Shown: positions 15,258 to 22,857, counted from the first letter of the stretch. The stretch is 22,857 bases of DNA from Ignavibacteriales bacterium (GCA_007280825.1 QYQI01000058.1:1-22857), one strand, 5' to 3'. Made by a program: numbers and translations. Notes: a model not told the origin generated them from the letters alone.

Positions 15258-17678
15258 ATGAAAAGTAAGCTAATCTTTATTTTTGTAGTAATCATTTTTA
15301 TACTTGGGAAAAACACAAATGCACAGAATTTTGGAGTTTTATCCGGAACAGTTTTAGACTCAACAAATCATCAACCAATCGAGTTCGCAAGCATCAGCGT
15401 AATAAAAATTTCAGACAGCAGCGCTGTAACCGGTACCATGACAGATAATAAAGGAAGATTCGAAATACCAGATATACCGGTTGGAAATTACTTTTTAAGA
15501 ATTAGTTCTGTCGGCTATATAACAAGAAACACATCCAGATTTTCAATAACATCCAAGAACAATGAAATTAATGCCGGTAGTATTTTATTAACCGGAACCG
15601 AAGTTAATCTTGATGAAATCTCAGTAACATCCAACAAAATTATGTTGAATAATTCTATTGACCGCAAAGTTTATAATGTTCAGATGGATATTATGAGCAA
15701 AACAGGAACAGCAGCCGAATTATTGCAAAATATTCCTTCTGTTCAGGTTGATATTGACGGCAATGTGAGTCTGAGAGGATCCACAAATGTACTGATACTT
15801 ATAAATGGAAAAACATCACCTCTTATGGGTAAAACTCGAGCAGATGTATTGCAGCAGATGCCTGCAAATTCCATCGAAAAGATTGAGGTTATTACGAATC
15901 CATCAGCGAAATACAAACCGGATGGCACTTCGGGAATTATAAACATTGTGATGAAAAAAGAAATGGGCTCAGGCTTAAATGGAAACATTACAGCCAGCAT
16001 TGGCAATCAGGAAAGGTATAATGGAAATACTACTCTAAATTATAAACCAGGCAAAGTAAATTATTTTGGAAGTTTGAGTCTTCGGCAGGATGATCGAAAC
16101 AGTATTTCATCAGATATAAGAACACAATATGGCAGTGGATCAAATATTTCAGGATTCTATGATAATAACAGTAAATCGTATTCGAGACCTCTTTCAAGAG
16201 GAGGAATGCTTGGGTTTGATTATAATATAGACAAATCAAACAGTATTGGTATAACCGGAAATTATTTTTACAGAGGATTTACACGGAATGATATTTCGAC
16301 ATATATTTTAAGAGATCAAAATCAAACCGTTACAACAGATTATGACAGAAGCAGAGTTGACCCTGAATATGAAAAAGAAGGAGATGTTAATGCATATTTT
16401 CAGCACAACTTTTCCGGAGATGATCATAAAATAAGGTTCGAAATAAACGATTCATTTTCTCCGGAAGTTGAGGATAATCATTACACAAATACTTATCGAG
16501 TTCCTTCCATTTATAACGAATATGATAACACCTTAATTAAACAGGATGATAATAAAATTCAACTGCTTGCTGAGTATTCGAATCCGATTAGTGAGAGTGC
16601 AACTTTTGAAGCAGGATATAACGGCGAGTTGAATAAAAGAGATATGGATTTTTACGGCGAAGCTTTTGATCCTATCAAACAAAAATTTGTTACCGACATT
16701 GTTAAAACAAACCATTTTATATACAATGAAGATATTCATGCAGTTTATACTACCTACTCAAATTCATTTGGTCCATTTGGTATTTTAGGCGGTTTACGTG
16801 CCGAGCAATCTTTTATTAAAGCAAATCTCGTTTCAATGAATAATATAATCACGAATAATTATTTCAATATTTATCCTACACTTCATCTAAGCTACAAATT
16901 AAACGAGCTGATGCAGCTTCAACTAAATTACAGTAAGCGCGCTAACAGACCGGAAGGTGAAGATCTTAATCCATTCCCCGAATACCAGGACCCAAGAAAT
17001 ATTAGAGCTGGAAATCCAAACTTGAAACCGGAATTTATTCATTCAATTGAATTCGGATTTCAATGGCAAACTGATTTTCTTACAATAGTTCCAAGTCTAT
17101 TTTATAGAAACCGTTATAATGGAATTACAACCGTTACGAAAGCAATTAATGATACAACACTTTTAACGACAAGAGAAAATTTGTCTTCAGATCAATCTGC
17201 CGGTTTAGAAATTGTTTTTTCTGGCGGTTTTGGAAATTTTATTACGGCTAATCTTAGCGGTAATGCATTTTATGAAAAGATAGACGCTTCTAATCTTGGA
17301 TTTAGTAAAGACAAATCAACGATAACTTATAGTGGTAATATGAGTTGTAACGCAAATCTATCTTCAACAACAATGCTTCAGATAAACTCCAATTACAGAT
17401 CATCACGGTTAACACCGCAGGGAGAATTCAAACCGAGTTTTGTTTTTAACCTTGGAATACGTCAAGATTTATTTGATGATAAATTGTCCGTAGTCTTTAC
17501 GATTTCTGATATTTTCAAAACTCTTAACAGAGAAATGAATTTTGATACATCTTGGATGAAACAGAATACAATAAACAGCCGTGATTCGAGAATTATGTAT
17601 TTAGGCATCACATATCATCTCGGCAAGCCATCTAAAAAAGCCAAAGAAAAAACTATACAGTATGATAATGGAAATTAA
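15258..17678 (+). CDS. TonB-dependent-receptor-like outer-membrane barrel (OMP_b-brl_3 type)
   Basis: An 806-residue outer-membrane protein. Signal peptide at 1-22 (ending KNTNAQ). A CarboxypepD_reg-like domain covers about 25-105 (GVLSGTVLDSTNHQPIEFA, GNYFLRISSVGY). A plug domain covers about 120-225 with ELLQNIPSVQVDIDGNVSLRG, INGKTSPL and SIEKIEVITNPSAKY. The beta-barrel runs from about 240 to the end, with a typical barrel segment NLKPEFIHSIEFGFQW and a closing strand IMYLGITYHLG followed by a short hydrophilic tail. No TonB box is obvious. Barrels of this type in Bacteroidota often lie beside PepSY-like proteins and two-component systems, as here. The ligand is unknown. SD GGAGAAG just before the ATG supports the start. 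The PepSY-like gene follows by 29 bases, probably on the same transcript. Confidence 0.88.
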   Translation: MKSKLIFIFVVIIFILGKNTNAQNFGVLSGTVLDSTNHQPIEFASISVIKISDSSAVTGTMTDNKGRFEIPDIPVGNYFLRISSVGYITRNTSRFSITSKNNEINAGSILLTGTEVNLDEISVTSNKIMLNNSIDRKVYNVQMDIMSKTGTAAELLQNIPSVQVDIDGNVSLRGSTNVLILINGKTSPLMGKTRADVLQQMPANSIEKIEVITNPSAKYKPDGTSGIINIVMKKEMGSGLNGNITASIGNQERYNGNTTLNYKPGKVNYFGSLSLRQDDRNSISSDIRTQYGSGSNISGFYDNNSKSYSRPLSRGGMLGFDYNIDKSNSIGITGNYFYRGFTRNDISTYILRDQNQTVTTDYDRSRVDPEYEKEGDVNAYFQHNFSGDDHKIRFEINDSFSPEVEDNHYTNTYRVPSIYNEYDNTLIKQDDNKIQLLAEYSNPISESATFEAGYNGELNKRDMDFYGEAFDPIKQKFVTDIVKTNHFIYNEDIHAVYTTYSNSFGPFGILGGLRAEQSFIKANLVSMNNIITNNYFNIYPTLHLSYKLNELMQLQLNYSKRANRPEGEDLNPFPEYQDPRNIRAGNPNLKPEFIHSIEFGFQWQTDFLTIVPSLFYRNRYNGITTVTKAINDTTLLTTRENLSSDQSAGLEIVFSGGFGNFITANLSGNAFYEKIDASNLGFSKDKSTITYSGNMSCNANLSSTTMLQINSNYRSSRLTPQGEFKPSFVFNLGIRQDLFDDKLSVVFTISDIFKTLNREMNFDTSWMKQNTINSRDSRIMYLGITYHLGKPSKKAKEKTIQYDNGN

Positions 17679-17707
17679 TAACATTAAAAACAAAAGTGAG
17701 GATCAAA

Positions 17708-18175
17708 ATGAAAACAAGAATCTTTTTAGTAGTTCTATTTGCATTCACAATTTCATTAACAGCACAAGAAATAAAAGTGCCGGCGAAAGTAAAAGACGCC
17801 TTCACAAAACTATATCCCAAGGCAACAGAAATAAAGTGGGGTAAAGAAGGAAAAACTGAATTCGAAGCTGAGTTTAAGATTAACGGAACGGCGGTCTCAG
17901 TTGTAATGGATGTCAAAGGCAACTTAAAAGAAACCGAAACCGATATTACAAAATTAGAATTGCCGAAAGGTGTTGAAGAATTTGTTGCAAAGAACCACAA
18001 AGGATGGAGTATTACCGAGTCGGCAAAAATTGTCGATGCAAAAGGCAATGTTACTTTTGAAGCCCAAGTAACTAAGGACAAAGTAAAAAAGGATTTGATC
18101 TTTGATAAAAACGGGAAACTATGGGTGAAGAAAGAGACCAAGAAAGAAAAAAACGAGAAGGAAGAAAAAGATTAA
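17708..18175 (+). CDS. PepSY-like periplasmic protein
   Basis: A 155-residue exported protein with a signal peptide (about 1-19, ending SLTAQ). It has two PepSY-like repeats (PF11396 type): about 25-85 (KVKDAFTKLYPKATEIKWGKE, FEAEFKINGTAVSVVMDVKGNL) and about 90-145 (GVEEFVAKNHKGWSITESAKI, FEAQVTKDKVKKDLIFDKNG). The C-terminus is very rich in Lys and Glu. Such proteins are small periplasmic factors of unknown mechanism, often near envelope two-component systems in Bacteroidota. I start at the ATG at 17708 and not at a GTG 12 bases upstream, because GAGGA (17698-17702) is then a well-placed SD and the signal peptide begins MKTRIF. Confidence 0.82.
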   Translation: MKTRIFLVVLFAFTISLTAQEIKVPAKVKDAFTKLYPKATEIKWGKEGKTEFEAEFKINGTAVSVVMDVKGNLKETETDITKLELPKGVEEFVAKNHKGWSITESAKIVDAKGNVTFEAQVTKDKVKKDLIFDKNGKLWVKKETKKEKNEKEEKD

Positions 18176-18261
18176 CATCTATTGATGTAGAATAATCGCC
18201 GAATCTAAAAATAAAAATGAAGAGCGGAAAAAGTTTTTCAGTATTATTATTTCATAAATAA

Positions 18262-18281
18262 AAGCCGGCAACCGCCGGCTT
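18262..18281. terminator. Bidirectional intrinsic terminator
   Basis: A GC-rich 8-bp stem, AAGCCGGC (18262-18269) with GCCGGCTT (18274-18281), and an AACC loop, flanked by AT-rich DNA on both sides. It lies between the convergent PepSY-like gene (+) and the coiled-coil gene (-), and can end transcription from either. Confidence 0.75.
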
Positions 18282-18309
18282 ATTAATATTCTTGCTTAGA
18301 TGGATAAGT

Positions 18310-19569
18310 CTATGATTGTTCTTCCTTCTTTTCTCCAACAATAACTTTCTTCTTCTTTCCCTTCGTAAAGTAAGCCGCAACTAAACCAACAATTACAATT
18401 GCACCAAGAATATAAACCCAATTCATTTTTGAACCCGGCGCAACTTTTTGTTTCCAAGTTGCAATTCTCTTTTCAACAGAATCTTTATTCGCCTCGGTCA
18501 TCAAATTACTTTCAATCAAAACCGGAACCCAAACCGGCTGAACTGTTTTGAAGTAAACGCTATCGGTAAAAGCAAAAAAAGTACTTTCGGATTCCGTCTT
18601 ACTTTTAACGCCGTAATTTTTAATTTCATCATCAACAAAAGAAGTTACACTGTTAACAAATTGATCTCCACTCTTAAAAGGAAGGAGCGCAAGTTTATAA
18701 TCGTGGAAGAGTTTATTAACCTGTCCCCACATTTCATCATTGATGCGGATATTCCAATCGGTGAACAATGCATCAATATTTGCAACTTGTGCCGCTTTAT
18801 CACGGCGGTTCAAATAGACTTCGGCAAGTTTAGGTCCAACTTGGCGCCATACCTTATTAAAATCTATATATTGTTCTTTCATTTTAGAAAGATCATCAGC
18901 CGTCATCTGTGTTACTTTCATGAATTGAACGTTATCGCTGATTGTTCGCTCTATATTATAGAATAGATTTCCATTATCAACTTTTTTGTAGACAGCTTGT
19001 TTTTCGGCTTCGTTAAGTGTGCCGGGAGTTTTAACAAATTCTTGCAGCAAACTATCAACGATACCGCGCACAAGTTCATCGCGTTGTTCAATGTTCGATT
19101 TCAATTGTGCAACTAATTTTGTAAGCGATGCAATTGTTGCCGCATCTTTAGCTGTTTTAATAATTAATTGTTTTATCTGCGAGATCAAACCTTCGTTCTG
19201 CTGGCTGATTTCGGAAACTTTATCTTTAAGCGAGCCGACTTCAGTTGTGAGTTGTACGATCTGAGTGAAATCATTCTTGCGAACTTCAAGCGTACGCTCG
19301 ATTTTCAAAAATTCTTCATCGTAATTTATTTGCAGAGATTTTTCGAGAAGTGTTTTAGAAACCGCAAATTCTTCTTTTAGTTTTGCAATGTTCTCTCCGA
19401 TAATATTGCATTCATCAAGAGAAGCTGCATTCTTTATGGCGCTTTCATATTGTTTAAATCGTGAATCAAAGTTGTTTACTTTTTCACGATCCGATTGAGC
19501 AAATGTATTTTGACTAAGAACAAAGGCAGCAAGAAGGAAAATCAAAAAGAAAAATTTATTTGGTTTCAT
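18310..19569 (-). CDS. Exported coiled-coil protein with C-terminal membrane anchor, unrecognised
   Basis: I do not recognise a family. The 419-residue protein has a signal peptide (about 1-24, ending NTFAQ), a long region of Glu/Lys/Gln-rich helix with heptad character from about 40 to 180, a soluble helical part rich in Trp, Phe and charged residues to about 375, and a single membrane helix at 383-401 (WVYILGAIVIVGLVAAYF) followed by a basic tail TKGKKKK. This predicts a mostly periplasmic protein held by a C-terminal helix with its tail in the cytoplasm. It follows a lipoprotein gene with only four bases between, and its SD (GAGG, minus strand) lies in the last codons of that gene, so the two are coupled. 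A structural or tethering role in the envelope is a guess. Confidence 0.75.
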   Translation of the reverse strand: MKPNKFFFLIFLLAAFVLSQNTFAQSDREKVNNFDSRFKQYESAIKNAASLDECNIIGENIAKLKEEFAVSKTLLEKSLQINYDEEFLKIERTLEVRKNDFTQIVQLTTEVGSLKDKVSEISQQNEGLISQIKQLIIKTAKDAATIASLTKLVAQLKSNIEQRDELVRGIVDSLLQEFVKTPGTLNEAEKQAVYKKVDNGNLFYNIERTISDNVQFMKVTQMTADDLSKMKEQYIDFNKVWRQVGPKLAEVYLNRRDKAAQVANIDALFTDWNIRINDEMWGQVNKLFHDYKLALLPFKSGDQFVNSVTSFVDDEIKNYGVKSKTESESTFFAFTDSVYFKTVQPVWVPVLIESNLMTEANKDSVEKRIATWKQKVAPGSKMNWVYILGAIVIVGLVAAYFTKGKKKKVIVGEKKEEQS

Positions 19570-19573
19570 TTTA

Positions 19574-20020
19574 TTACCTCACTATGCCTTTGTTATTCAA
19601 TAAATATTTATTTGAGTTATCAAGCAATTCTATATTTGGAGATTTTTGATTGAACGCCGGTGAAACTAACCCGGCTTCTGTAACCATGATTTTGTTTTCT
19701 AGATCCATGCCATTTTCTTCCGGTTCAAACACGTAAACATTTTTAAAGTCTTTTCCTGTGATGTAATAGAATCCGACTTTATCGCGGATGAGTCTAATTT
19801 CTTTTCCGGAAAAATTTGTTGAATCCTTAAACTCTTCATAAAAAAGAGCTTTAACTTTTAACGTGAAAGAATATCTCTGCTCTTCAACAAATCCTTTGTT
19901 GTCAACTTTCAAAACATTTTCGATTGGCCAGGAATAATCTGCCGGTTTAAGAGTTAACGATGAACATGCGGATATGATAATTAATAATAGTGGAGTAGAA
20001 AAATATTTCTGTAAATTCAT
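19574..20020 (-). CDS. Small lipoprotein, unrecognised
   Basis: A 148-residue protein with a clear lipoprotein signal: hydrophobic LLLIIISAC with the lipid-acceptor C19, followed by SSLTLKPADYSWPIEN. The mature part is predicted to be mostly beta-strand (YSFTLKVKALFYEEF, KVGFYYITG, KNVYVFEP). No known domain is recognised. Four bases separate it from the coiled-coil membrane protein, suggesting a two-gene operon whose products meet at the membrane. It would be anchored in the inner or outer membrane, and the residue after the Cys (Ser) does not settle which. It is divergent from the erythromycin-esterase-family gene. Confidence 0.75.
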   Translation of the reverse strand: MNLQKYFSTPLLLIIISACSSLTLKPADYSWPIENVLKVDNKGFVEEQRYSFTLKVKALFYEEFKDSTNFSGKEIRLIRDKVGFYYITGKDFKNVYVFEPEENGMDLENKIMVTEAGLVSPAFNQKSPNIELLDNSNKYLLNNKGIVR

Positions 20021-20152
20021 AATAATGCCTCTTCAATAAAATTAACTAATGAAAGTTAGCGATTTTGACTATTATTTGTAAGTGGTTAAATCCTTAAAGG
20101 AAAAAAATGGTGATTCTTCGAAGCCCAGTAGTGTCGTGATTATTCTACGAAC

Positions 20153-20181
20153 TTGACATTGAATTGTGCTGAACATATTTT
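20153..20181 (+). promoter_or_regulatory. Sigma-70-like promoter candidate
   Basis: A TTGACA hexamer at 20153-20158 and TATTTT at 20176-20181 with a 17-base spacer, ending about 52 bases before the start of the erythromycin-esterase-family gene. Position and spacing are ideal for a primary sigma factor promoter. It is the best promoter match I found in the window. Bacteroidota in the strict sense use a different consensus, so its use depends on the host. Confidence 0.45.
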
Positions 20182-20224
20182 AATTCTAAACGAAACCATC
20201 CATAGAATATTCATCCAATAAAAA

Positions 20225-20231
20225 GGGGGGG
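20225..20231 (+). promoter_or_regulatory. G7 homopolymer forming the ribosome binding site
   Basis: A run of seven G ends two bases before the ATG of the erythromycin-esterase-family gene and is the only SD-like sequence there. The spacing is unusually short if the last G are used. The run is long for such AT-rich DNA and could slip in length, which would change SD spacing without touching the protein. Confidence 0.55.
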
Positions 20232-20233
20232 TC

Positions 20234-21592
20234 ATGAATAAAATTATTTTTTTGCTGATTGCCTTTTTCTTCATTATAAATTTTTGTTATCCCCAAACTT
20301 CAGAATCGCTTTTAAGATCATCTTCTATAATAAAAAGTATTGACCCAAACGATGAAGATTATACCGATCTTCTTCCTTTGAAGAAAAAGATTGAAGACGC
20401 GCAGATTGTAGTGTTAGGAGAAATATCGCACGATGACGGCGCAACTCTACAAGCAAAATCACGACTGGTAAAATTTTTATATAAAGAAATGGGGTTTGAA
20501 GTTATTGCCTGGGAAGCTGGATTTATTGATTGTTATTATATGAATGAAGCTCTTAGATCTGAAATGCCGCTTAAAGATGCAAAAAAATATATGATGAACG
20601 GCGGATGGGATGCCAGCGAATATGTTAACCCCGTTTTCGATTATGCAAGGAAAAGCTGGAAAACGGAAAGACCACTCATTATGGGCGGGTTTGATATTGG
20701 AAGACCGCCAAGGGCAATAAAAAGTTATTTAGGAGTGATTGATTCAATATTTACAAAAGCGCCTTGGCTTAAGCCTGCCGATTCCGTTTATTCTAGAATA
20801 GACACATGCGCAAAAGGTGTCGGCGGGTATTTAGGAAATCAACTCATAAAAAAGTTTTCGAAGAACGGGGAACGAATAATAAAATTTTTTATTTATTCGT
20901 TAATGGATTCACTTACAAGCGGCAAAAAATCTTCCGGAGCCTTTTCTCAATCAGAAAAATTGAGATACAGTTACTTTTTGCGCTCTTTTTATTTTGATAT
21001 AGAGTTGAACCATCTTATTAATCTAAACGATGAAACGTTTCAATTAATGCGTGAAAAATTTATGGCGGATAGAATGCTTTGGCTGATTGAAAAAATTTAT
21101 CCAGGTAAAAAAATTATTGTTTGGGCTACAACAGCACATTTTAAAAGAAACTCATTTTTACAAACACATTTAACAGACGATAAAAATATTAACGATTTAT
21201 CATTCTATAATAAAAGCGCTGTGTTTCTTCAAGCGGGTGATTATTTAGATTATTATATCGGTAGAAAGATTTATACAATTGCATTCACAACTTTTCAGGG
21301 CGAGAAGGGAATGGTGTTTCCCGATGATCACCCTAAGAAGAAAGATTATGAATACACGGACAAAATAAATGAACCTGAACACGGCAGCTATGAAGCAATT
21401 GCTCACGAAACTGAAAAGGAATATTTGTTTACGGATTTGAGATCGCTAAGAAAAAATAATTGGTTGAGTAAAGAAAATGTTGCTTATCCGGTTGGATATA
21501 GAAAAGTCAATGCTAAATGGAACGACGTAATTGATGCATTTTTCTTCATTGATAAAATGTTTCCAGATAAAATACTTCCGATTGATAAGTGA
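20234..21592 (+). CDS. Secreted erythromycin-esterase-family protein
   Basis: A 452-residue member of the erythromycin esterase family (PF05139), with a signal peptide (about 1-21, ending NFCYPQ) that places it in the periplasm or outside. Family marks are E63 and H66 in VVLGEISHDDG, E94 in EVIAWEAGF, the GGFDIGRPP segment at about 151-159, R280 in KFMADRMLWLIEK, and H302 in IIVWATTAHFKRN, matching the GE-x-x-H and WxxxxH elements of the fold. Characterised relatives EreA and EreB open macrolide lactone rings, but most family members, including exported ones like this, have no known substrate, so a resistance function should not be assumed. It has its own promoter candidate and a probable terminator, so it is probably a single-gene transcript. 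Confidence 0.85.
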   Translation: MNKIIFLLIAFFFIINFCYPQTSESLLRSSSIIKSIDPNDEDYTDLLPLKKKIEDAQIVVLGEISHDDGATLQAKSRLVKFLYKEMGFEVIAWEAGFIDCYYMNEALRSEMPLKDAKKYMMNGGWDASEYVNPVFDYARKSWKTERPLIMGGFDIGRPPRAIKSYLGVIDSIFTKAPWLKPADSVYSRIDTCAKGVGGYLGNQLIKKFSKNGERIIKFFIYSLMDSLTSGKKSSGAFSQSEKLRYSYFLRSFYFDIELNHLINLNDETFQLMREKFMADRMLWLIEKIYPGKKIIVWATTAHFKRNSFLQTHLTDDKNINDLSFYNKSAVFLQAGDYLDYYIGRKIYTIAFTTFQGEKGMVFPDDHPKKKDYEYTDKINEPEHGSYEAIAHETEKEYLFTDLRSLRKNNWLSKENVAYPVGYRKVNAKWNDVIDAFFFIDKMFPDKILPIDK

Positions 21593-21609
21593 TAGAACTG
21601 ATAATAAAA

Positions 21610-21641
21610 AAGTCGGCTAAAATGCAGGCTTCTTTTTTTTT
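21610..21641 (+). terminator. Probable intrinsic terminator
   Basis: An imperfect hairpin, GTCGGC (21612-21617) with GCAGGC (21624-21629) and a TAAAAT loop, containing one G-T pair and one mismatch, flanked by A/T pairs. A run of nine T follows at 21633-21641. It begins 18 bases after the stop of the esterase-family gene. Confidence 0.6.
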
Positions 21642-21714
21642 ATTTCTTTCCAACTTAATTGGTAAATATTATATTCACATCTATAATCTTAAACAAAAAA
21701 GAGAGGGTTTTACT

Positions 21715-22296
21715 ATGAAGCTAAAAAAAATGTTGGTTGGAATGATGGCAACATTAATTCTTTTCTCGGCATCTTCTAGTTTTGCTCAGCAAGGAGACCA
21801 AGCAGAGATGATGAAAAAATGGCAGGAGTATATGACTCCAGGAACGGTTCATCAACAATTTGCAAAGATGACAGGTAACTGGAAAGCAGCAGTTACACAA
21901 TATATGGGCGGTCAAGAATCAAAATCAGATGGAAGTGCAACATTCGAAATGATTCTCGGCGGAAGATATCTGAAATCATCTTTCAAAGGAACAGTGATGG
22001 GCATGCCGCTCGAAGGAATGGGATTAGATGCTTATGACAATGCTACTAAAGAATATATTAGTATATGGGTAGATAATTTTGGGACAGGCGTTATGTATAT
22101 GAAAGGAAAGATGGATGAAAAGACTAAAGAAATTGTTTACACAGGGAACACAGTGGATCCAATGACGGGCAAAGATCAGCCGACAAAGACAGTAACGAAA
22201 AATATTGATAACGATCATCAGCAAATGGTGATGTATACGATTCAAGACGGAAAGGAAATAAAAAATATGCAGATTGATTACACAAGAGTGAAGTAA
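21715..22296 (+). CDS. Exported DUF1579-family protein
   Basis: A 193-residue exported protein with a signal peptide (about 1-24, ending SSFAQ). The DUF1579 fold is marked by GTVHQQFAKMTGNWKAAV, a segment with GSATFEMILGGRYLKSSF, GMPLEGMGLDAYDNATKEY and ISIWVDNFGTGVMYMKG, which make a lipocalin-like beta-barrel. Length is normal for the family. The frame is open further upstream, but the start at 21715 is chosen because GAGAGGG (21701-21707) is a strong SD there and the signal peptide begins with it. Function is unknown; a small hydrophobic ligand is possible from the fold. It is transcribed alone, with terminators on both sides. Confidence 0.85.
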   Translation: MKLKKMLVGMMATLILFSASSSFAQQGDQAEMMKKWQEYMTPGTVHQQFAKMTGNWKAAVTQYMGGQESKSDGSATFEMILGGRYLKSSFKGTVMGMPLEGMGLDAYDNATKEYISIWVDNFGTGVMYMKGKMDEKTKEIVYTGNTVDPMTGKDQPTKTVTKNIDNDHQQMVMYTIQDGKEIKNMQIDYTRVK

Positions 22297-22337
22297 TACG
22301 AAATATTCTCCCGACTTAAATTGTCATCAAAAAATTA

Positions 22338-22368
22338 CCCGAACCGTTAATAACTGTTCGGGTTTTTT
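22338..22368. terminator. Strong intrinsic terminator, usable on both strands
   Basis: A stem CCCGAAC (22338-22344) with GTTCGGG (22356-22362), extended inside the loop by GTT/AAC pairs, followed directly by six T (22363-22368). On the minus strand the same stem is followed by TAATTTTTT. It lies 41 bases after the DUF1579 gene and just beyond the end of the minus-strand gene. Confidence 0.85.
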
Positions 22369-22392
22369 ATTCTATTAAAATTTAGAATATTA

Positions 22393-22818
22393 TTACTTCT
22401 TTAAGAATCCGTACTTCTTTAAATGAAGATAAGCCAAATACCCAACGGCACTTAATTGCACAGCACCAAGAATATATTTCCATTCTTTCAAACTTTGAAC
22501 ATCGGCATACTTTTCGCTCAATGGATTTAAAATGTTCATTTGGAAGTTGTTTAGTATTTCGTCTTGATTTATAATTCTTGCCAATTGCATTCGTGTCTGT
22601 ATCCAGATCGAAGACGAATCATTCAAAAAACCAGGACTAAATTTTAAGCTGCTCAGATCATCAAAGTTAAATGTGTATAGTGTTTGGTTATAAAAATAAT
22701 TAGAAAAGTTTAGCGTGGTCTCATGGTTTTTTAATGAATCTGTTTTGCTTTGTGCAAAGAACAAATTACAAAACAGAAAAAGAACTATTAAATTATAAAG
22801 GAACGTCTTCATCTTCAT
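22393..22818 (-). CDS. Small exported membrane protein, unrecognised
   Basis: I do not recognise a family. From the ATG at 22818 it has 141 residues: a signal peptide (about 1-23, MKMKTFLYN to LFFAQ), a soluble region with aromatic-rich strands (NFSNYFYNQTLYTFNFDD), and one membrane helix near the C-terminus (WKYILGAVQLSAVGYLAYL) followed by HLKKYGFLKK. The frame is open further upstream to 22848, but I prefer 22818, or 22812, because the signal peptide starts there. The start lies inside the last codons of the upstream gene in another frame, so translation is probably coupled. The segment YILGA at the membrane helix also occurs in the coiled-coil protein at 18310-19569. Confidence 0.65.
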   Translation of the reverse strand: MKMKTFLYNLIVLFLFCNLFFAQSKTDSLKNHETTLNFSNYFYNQTLYTFNFDDLSSLKFSPGFLNDSSSIWIQTRMQLARIINQDEILNNFQMNILNPLSEKYADVQSLKEWKYILGAVQLSAVGYLAYLHLKKYGFLKK

Positions 22819-22857
22819 CGAACTCGTCATCTCCCAAAAGGTCATCATCTAATTCAA
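22793..22857 (-). CDS. Acidic C-terminal tail of a gene beyond the right edge
   Basis: Read on the minus strand from the edge, one frame gives 20 residues, nearly all Asp, Glu or Leu (ELDDDLLGDDEFDEDEDVPL), and then TAA at 22793-22795. The strongly acidic composition and the SD-like GGGAG within it suggest a real coding end that overlaps the next gene by about 26 bases. The rest of the protein lies outside the window, so no function can be given. Confidence 0.5.
   Translation of the reverse strand, partial: ELDDDLLGDDEFDEDEDVPL

Noticed and set aside
17696..17707. Upstream GTG start for the PepSY-like protein
   Set aside because: It would use up the SD GAGGA as coding sequence and add MRIK before a normal signal peptide. 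The ATG at 17708 fits better.
20107..20139. Ten-codon frame with an upstream AAAGG, as a possible leader peptide for the esterase-family gene
   Set aside because: Short frames like this are frequent by chance, the best promoter candidate (20153-20181) lies downstream of it, and no alternative hairpins were seen.
20234..21592. Macrolide resistance gene
   Set aside because: It belongs to the erythromycin esterase family by motif, but it is exported and lacks a mobile or resistance context. The family is broad and mostly of unknown substrate.
21589..21714. Upstream start extending the DUF1579 protein by 42 residues
   Set aside because: The extension runs through a hairpin with a T9 tract and the strong SD at 21701-21707, and it would bury the signal peptide.

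Overview
The window is AT-rich, densely coded DNA, most likely from a free-living member of the Bacteroidota/Chlorobi superphylum, with Ignavibacteria my best guess. Three things point there: a C-terminal type IX secretion (T9SS) sorting domain with the YPNPFNPTT signature (gene at 1644-2972), a TonB-linked barrel of the OMP_b-brl_3 type, and Bacteroidota-style PepSY-like and DUF1579 secreted proteins. Many genes have clear AG-rich Shine-Dalgarno (SD) sites, which fits Ignavibacteria better than Bacteroidia or Flavobacteriia. This placement is an inference from protein style; no rRNA or tRNA gene was seen.

Layout. 1-1376: end of a FucP-type sugar permease and a ROK sugar kinase, a sugar uptake and phosphorylation pair. 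1644-2972: a secreted beta-propeller with a T9SS tail. 3023-3901 (minus): an aldo/keto reductase, separated from the propeller by a bidirectional terminator. 3979-6742: an exported MEMO1-family protein, a membrane-anchored YiiX/NlpC-P60-like cysteine hydrolase, and a previously unlisted 59-codon remnant of a SAM methyltransferase. Heptanucleotide tandem repeats lie inside the first gene and across its junction with the second. 6808-15065: an OmpR-type regulator, a sensor kinase, a TolC-like channel, a lipoprotein adaptor and an RND pump, nearly without gaps, then a YncE-like beta-propeller. 15258-18175: a TonB-dependent-receptor-like barrel and a PepSY-like periplasmic protein. 18310-20020 (minus): a lipoprotein and a coiled-coil protein with a C-terminal membrane anchor, both unrecognised. 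20234-22296: a secreted erythromycin-esterase-family protein and a DUF1579 protein. 22393-22857 (minus): a small exported membrane protein and the acidic C-terminal tail of a gene running off the right edge.

How the genes work together. The regulator/kinase pair very probably controls the tripartite efflux pump it overlaps or abuts. The YncE, barrel and PepSY-like genes downstream may belong to the same envelope response, but hairpins and gaps suggest separate transcripts. The least described part is the exported MEMO1 protein with the YiiX-like hydrolase. Both keep their full metal or catalytic residue sets, both are predicted to act outside the cytoplasm, and the DNA between them is a heptamer repeat that itself supplies the SD and the GTG start of the second gene. 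The second notable point is the pump: it has the double Asp of drug-type RND proteins in TM4 but a Glu where they have an essential Lys in TM10, and its adaptor has almost no alpha-hairpin.
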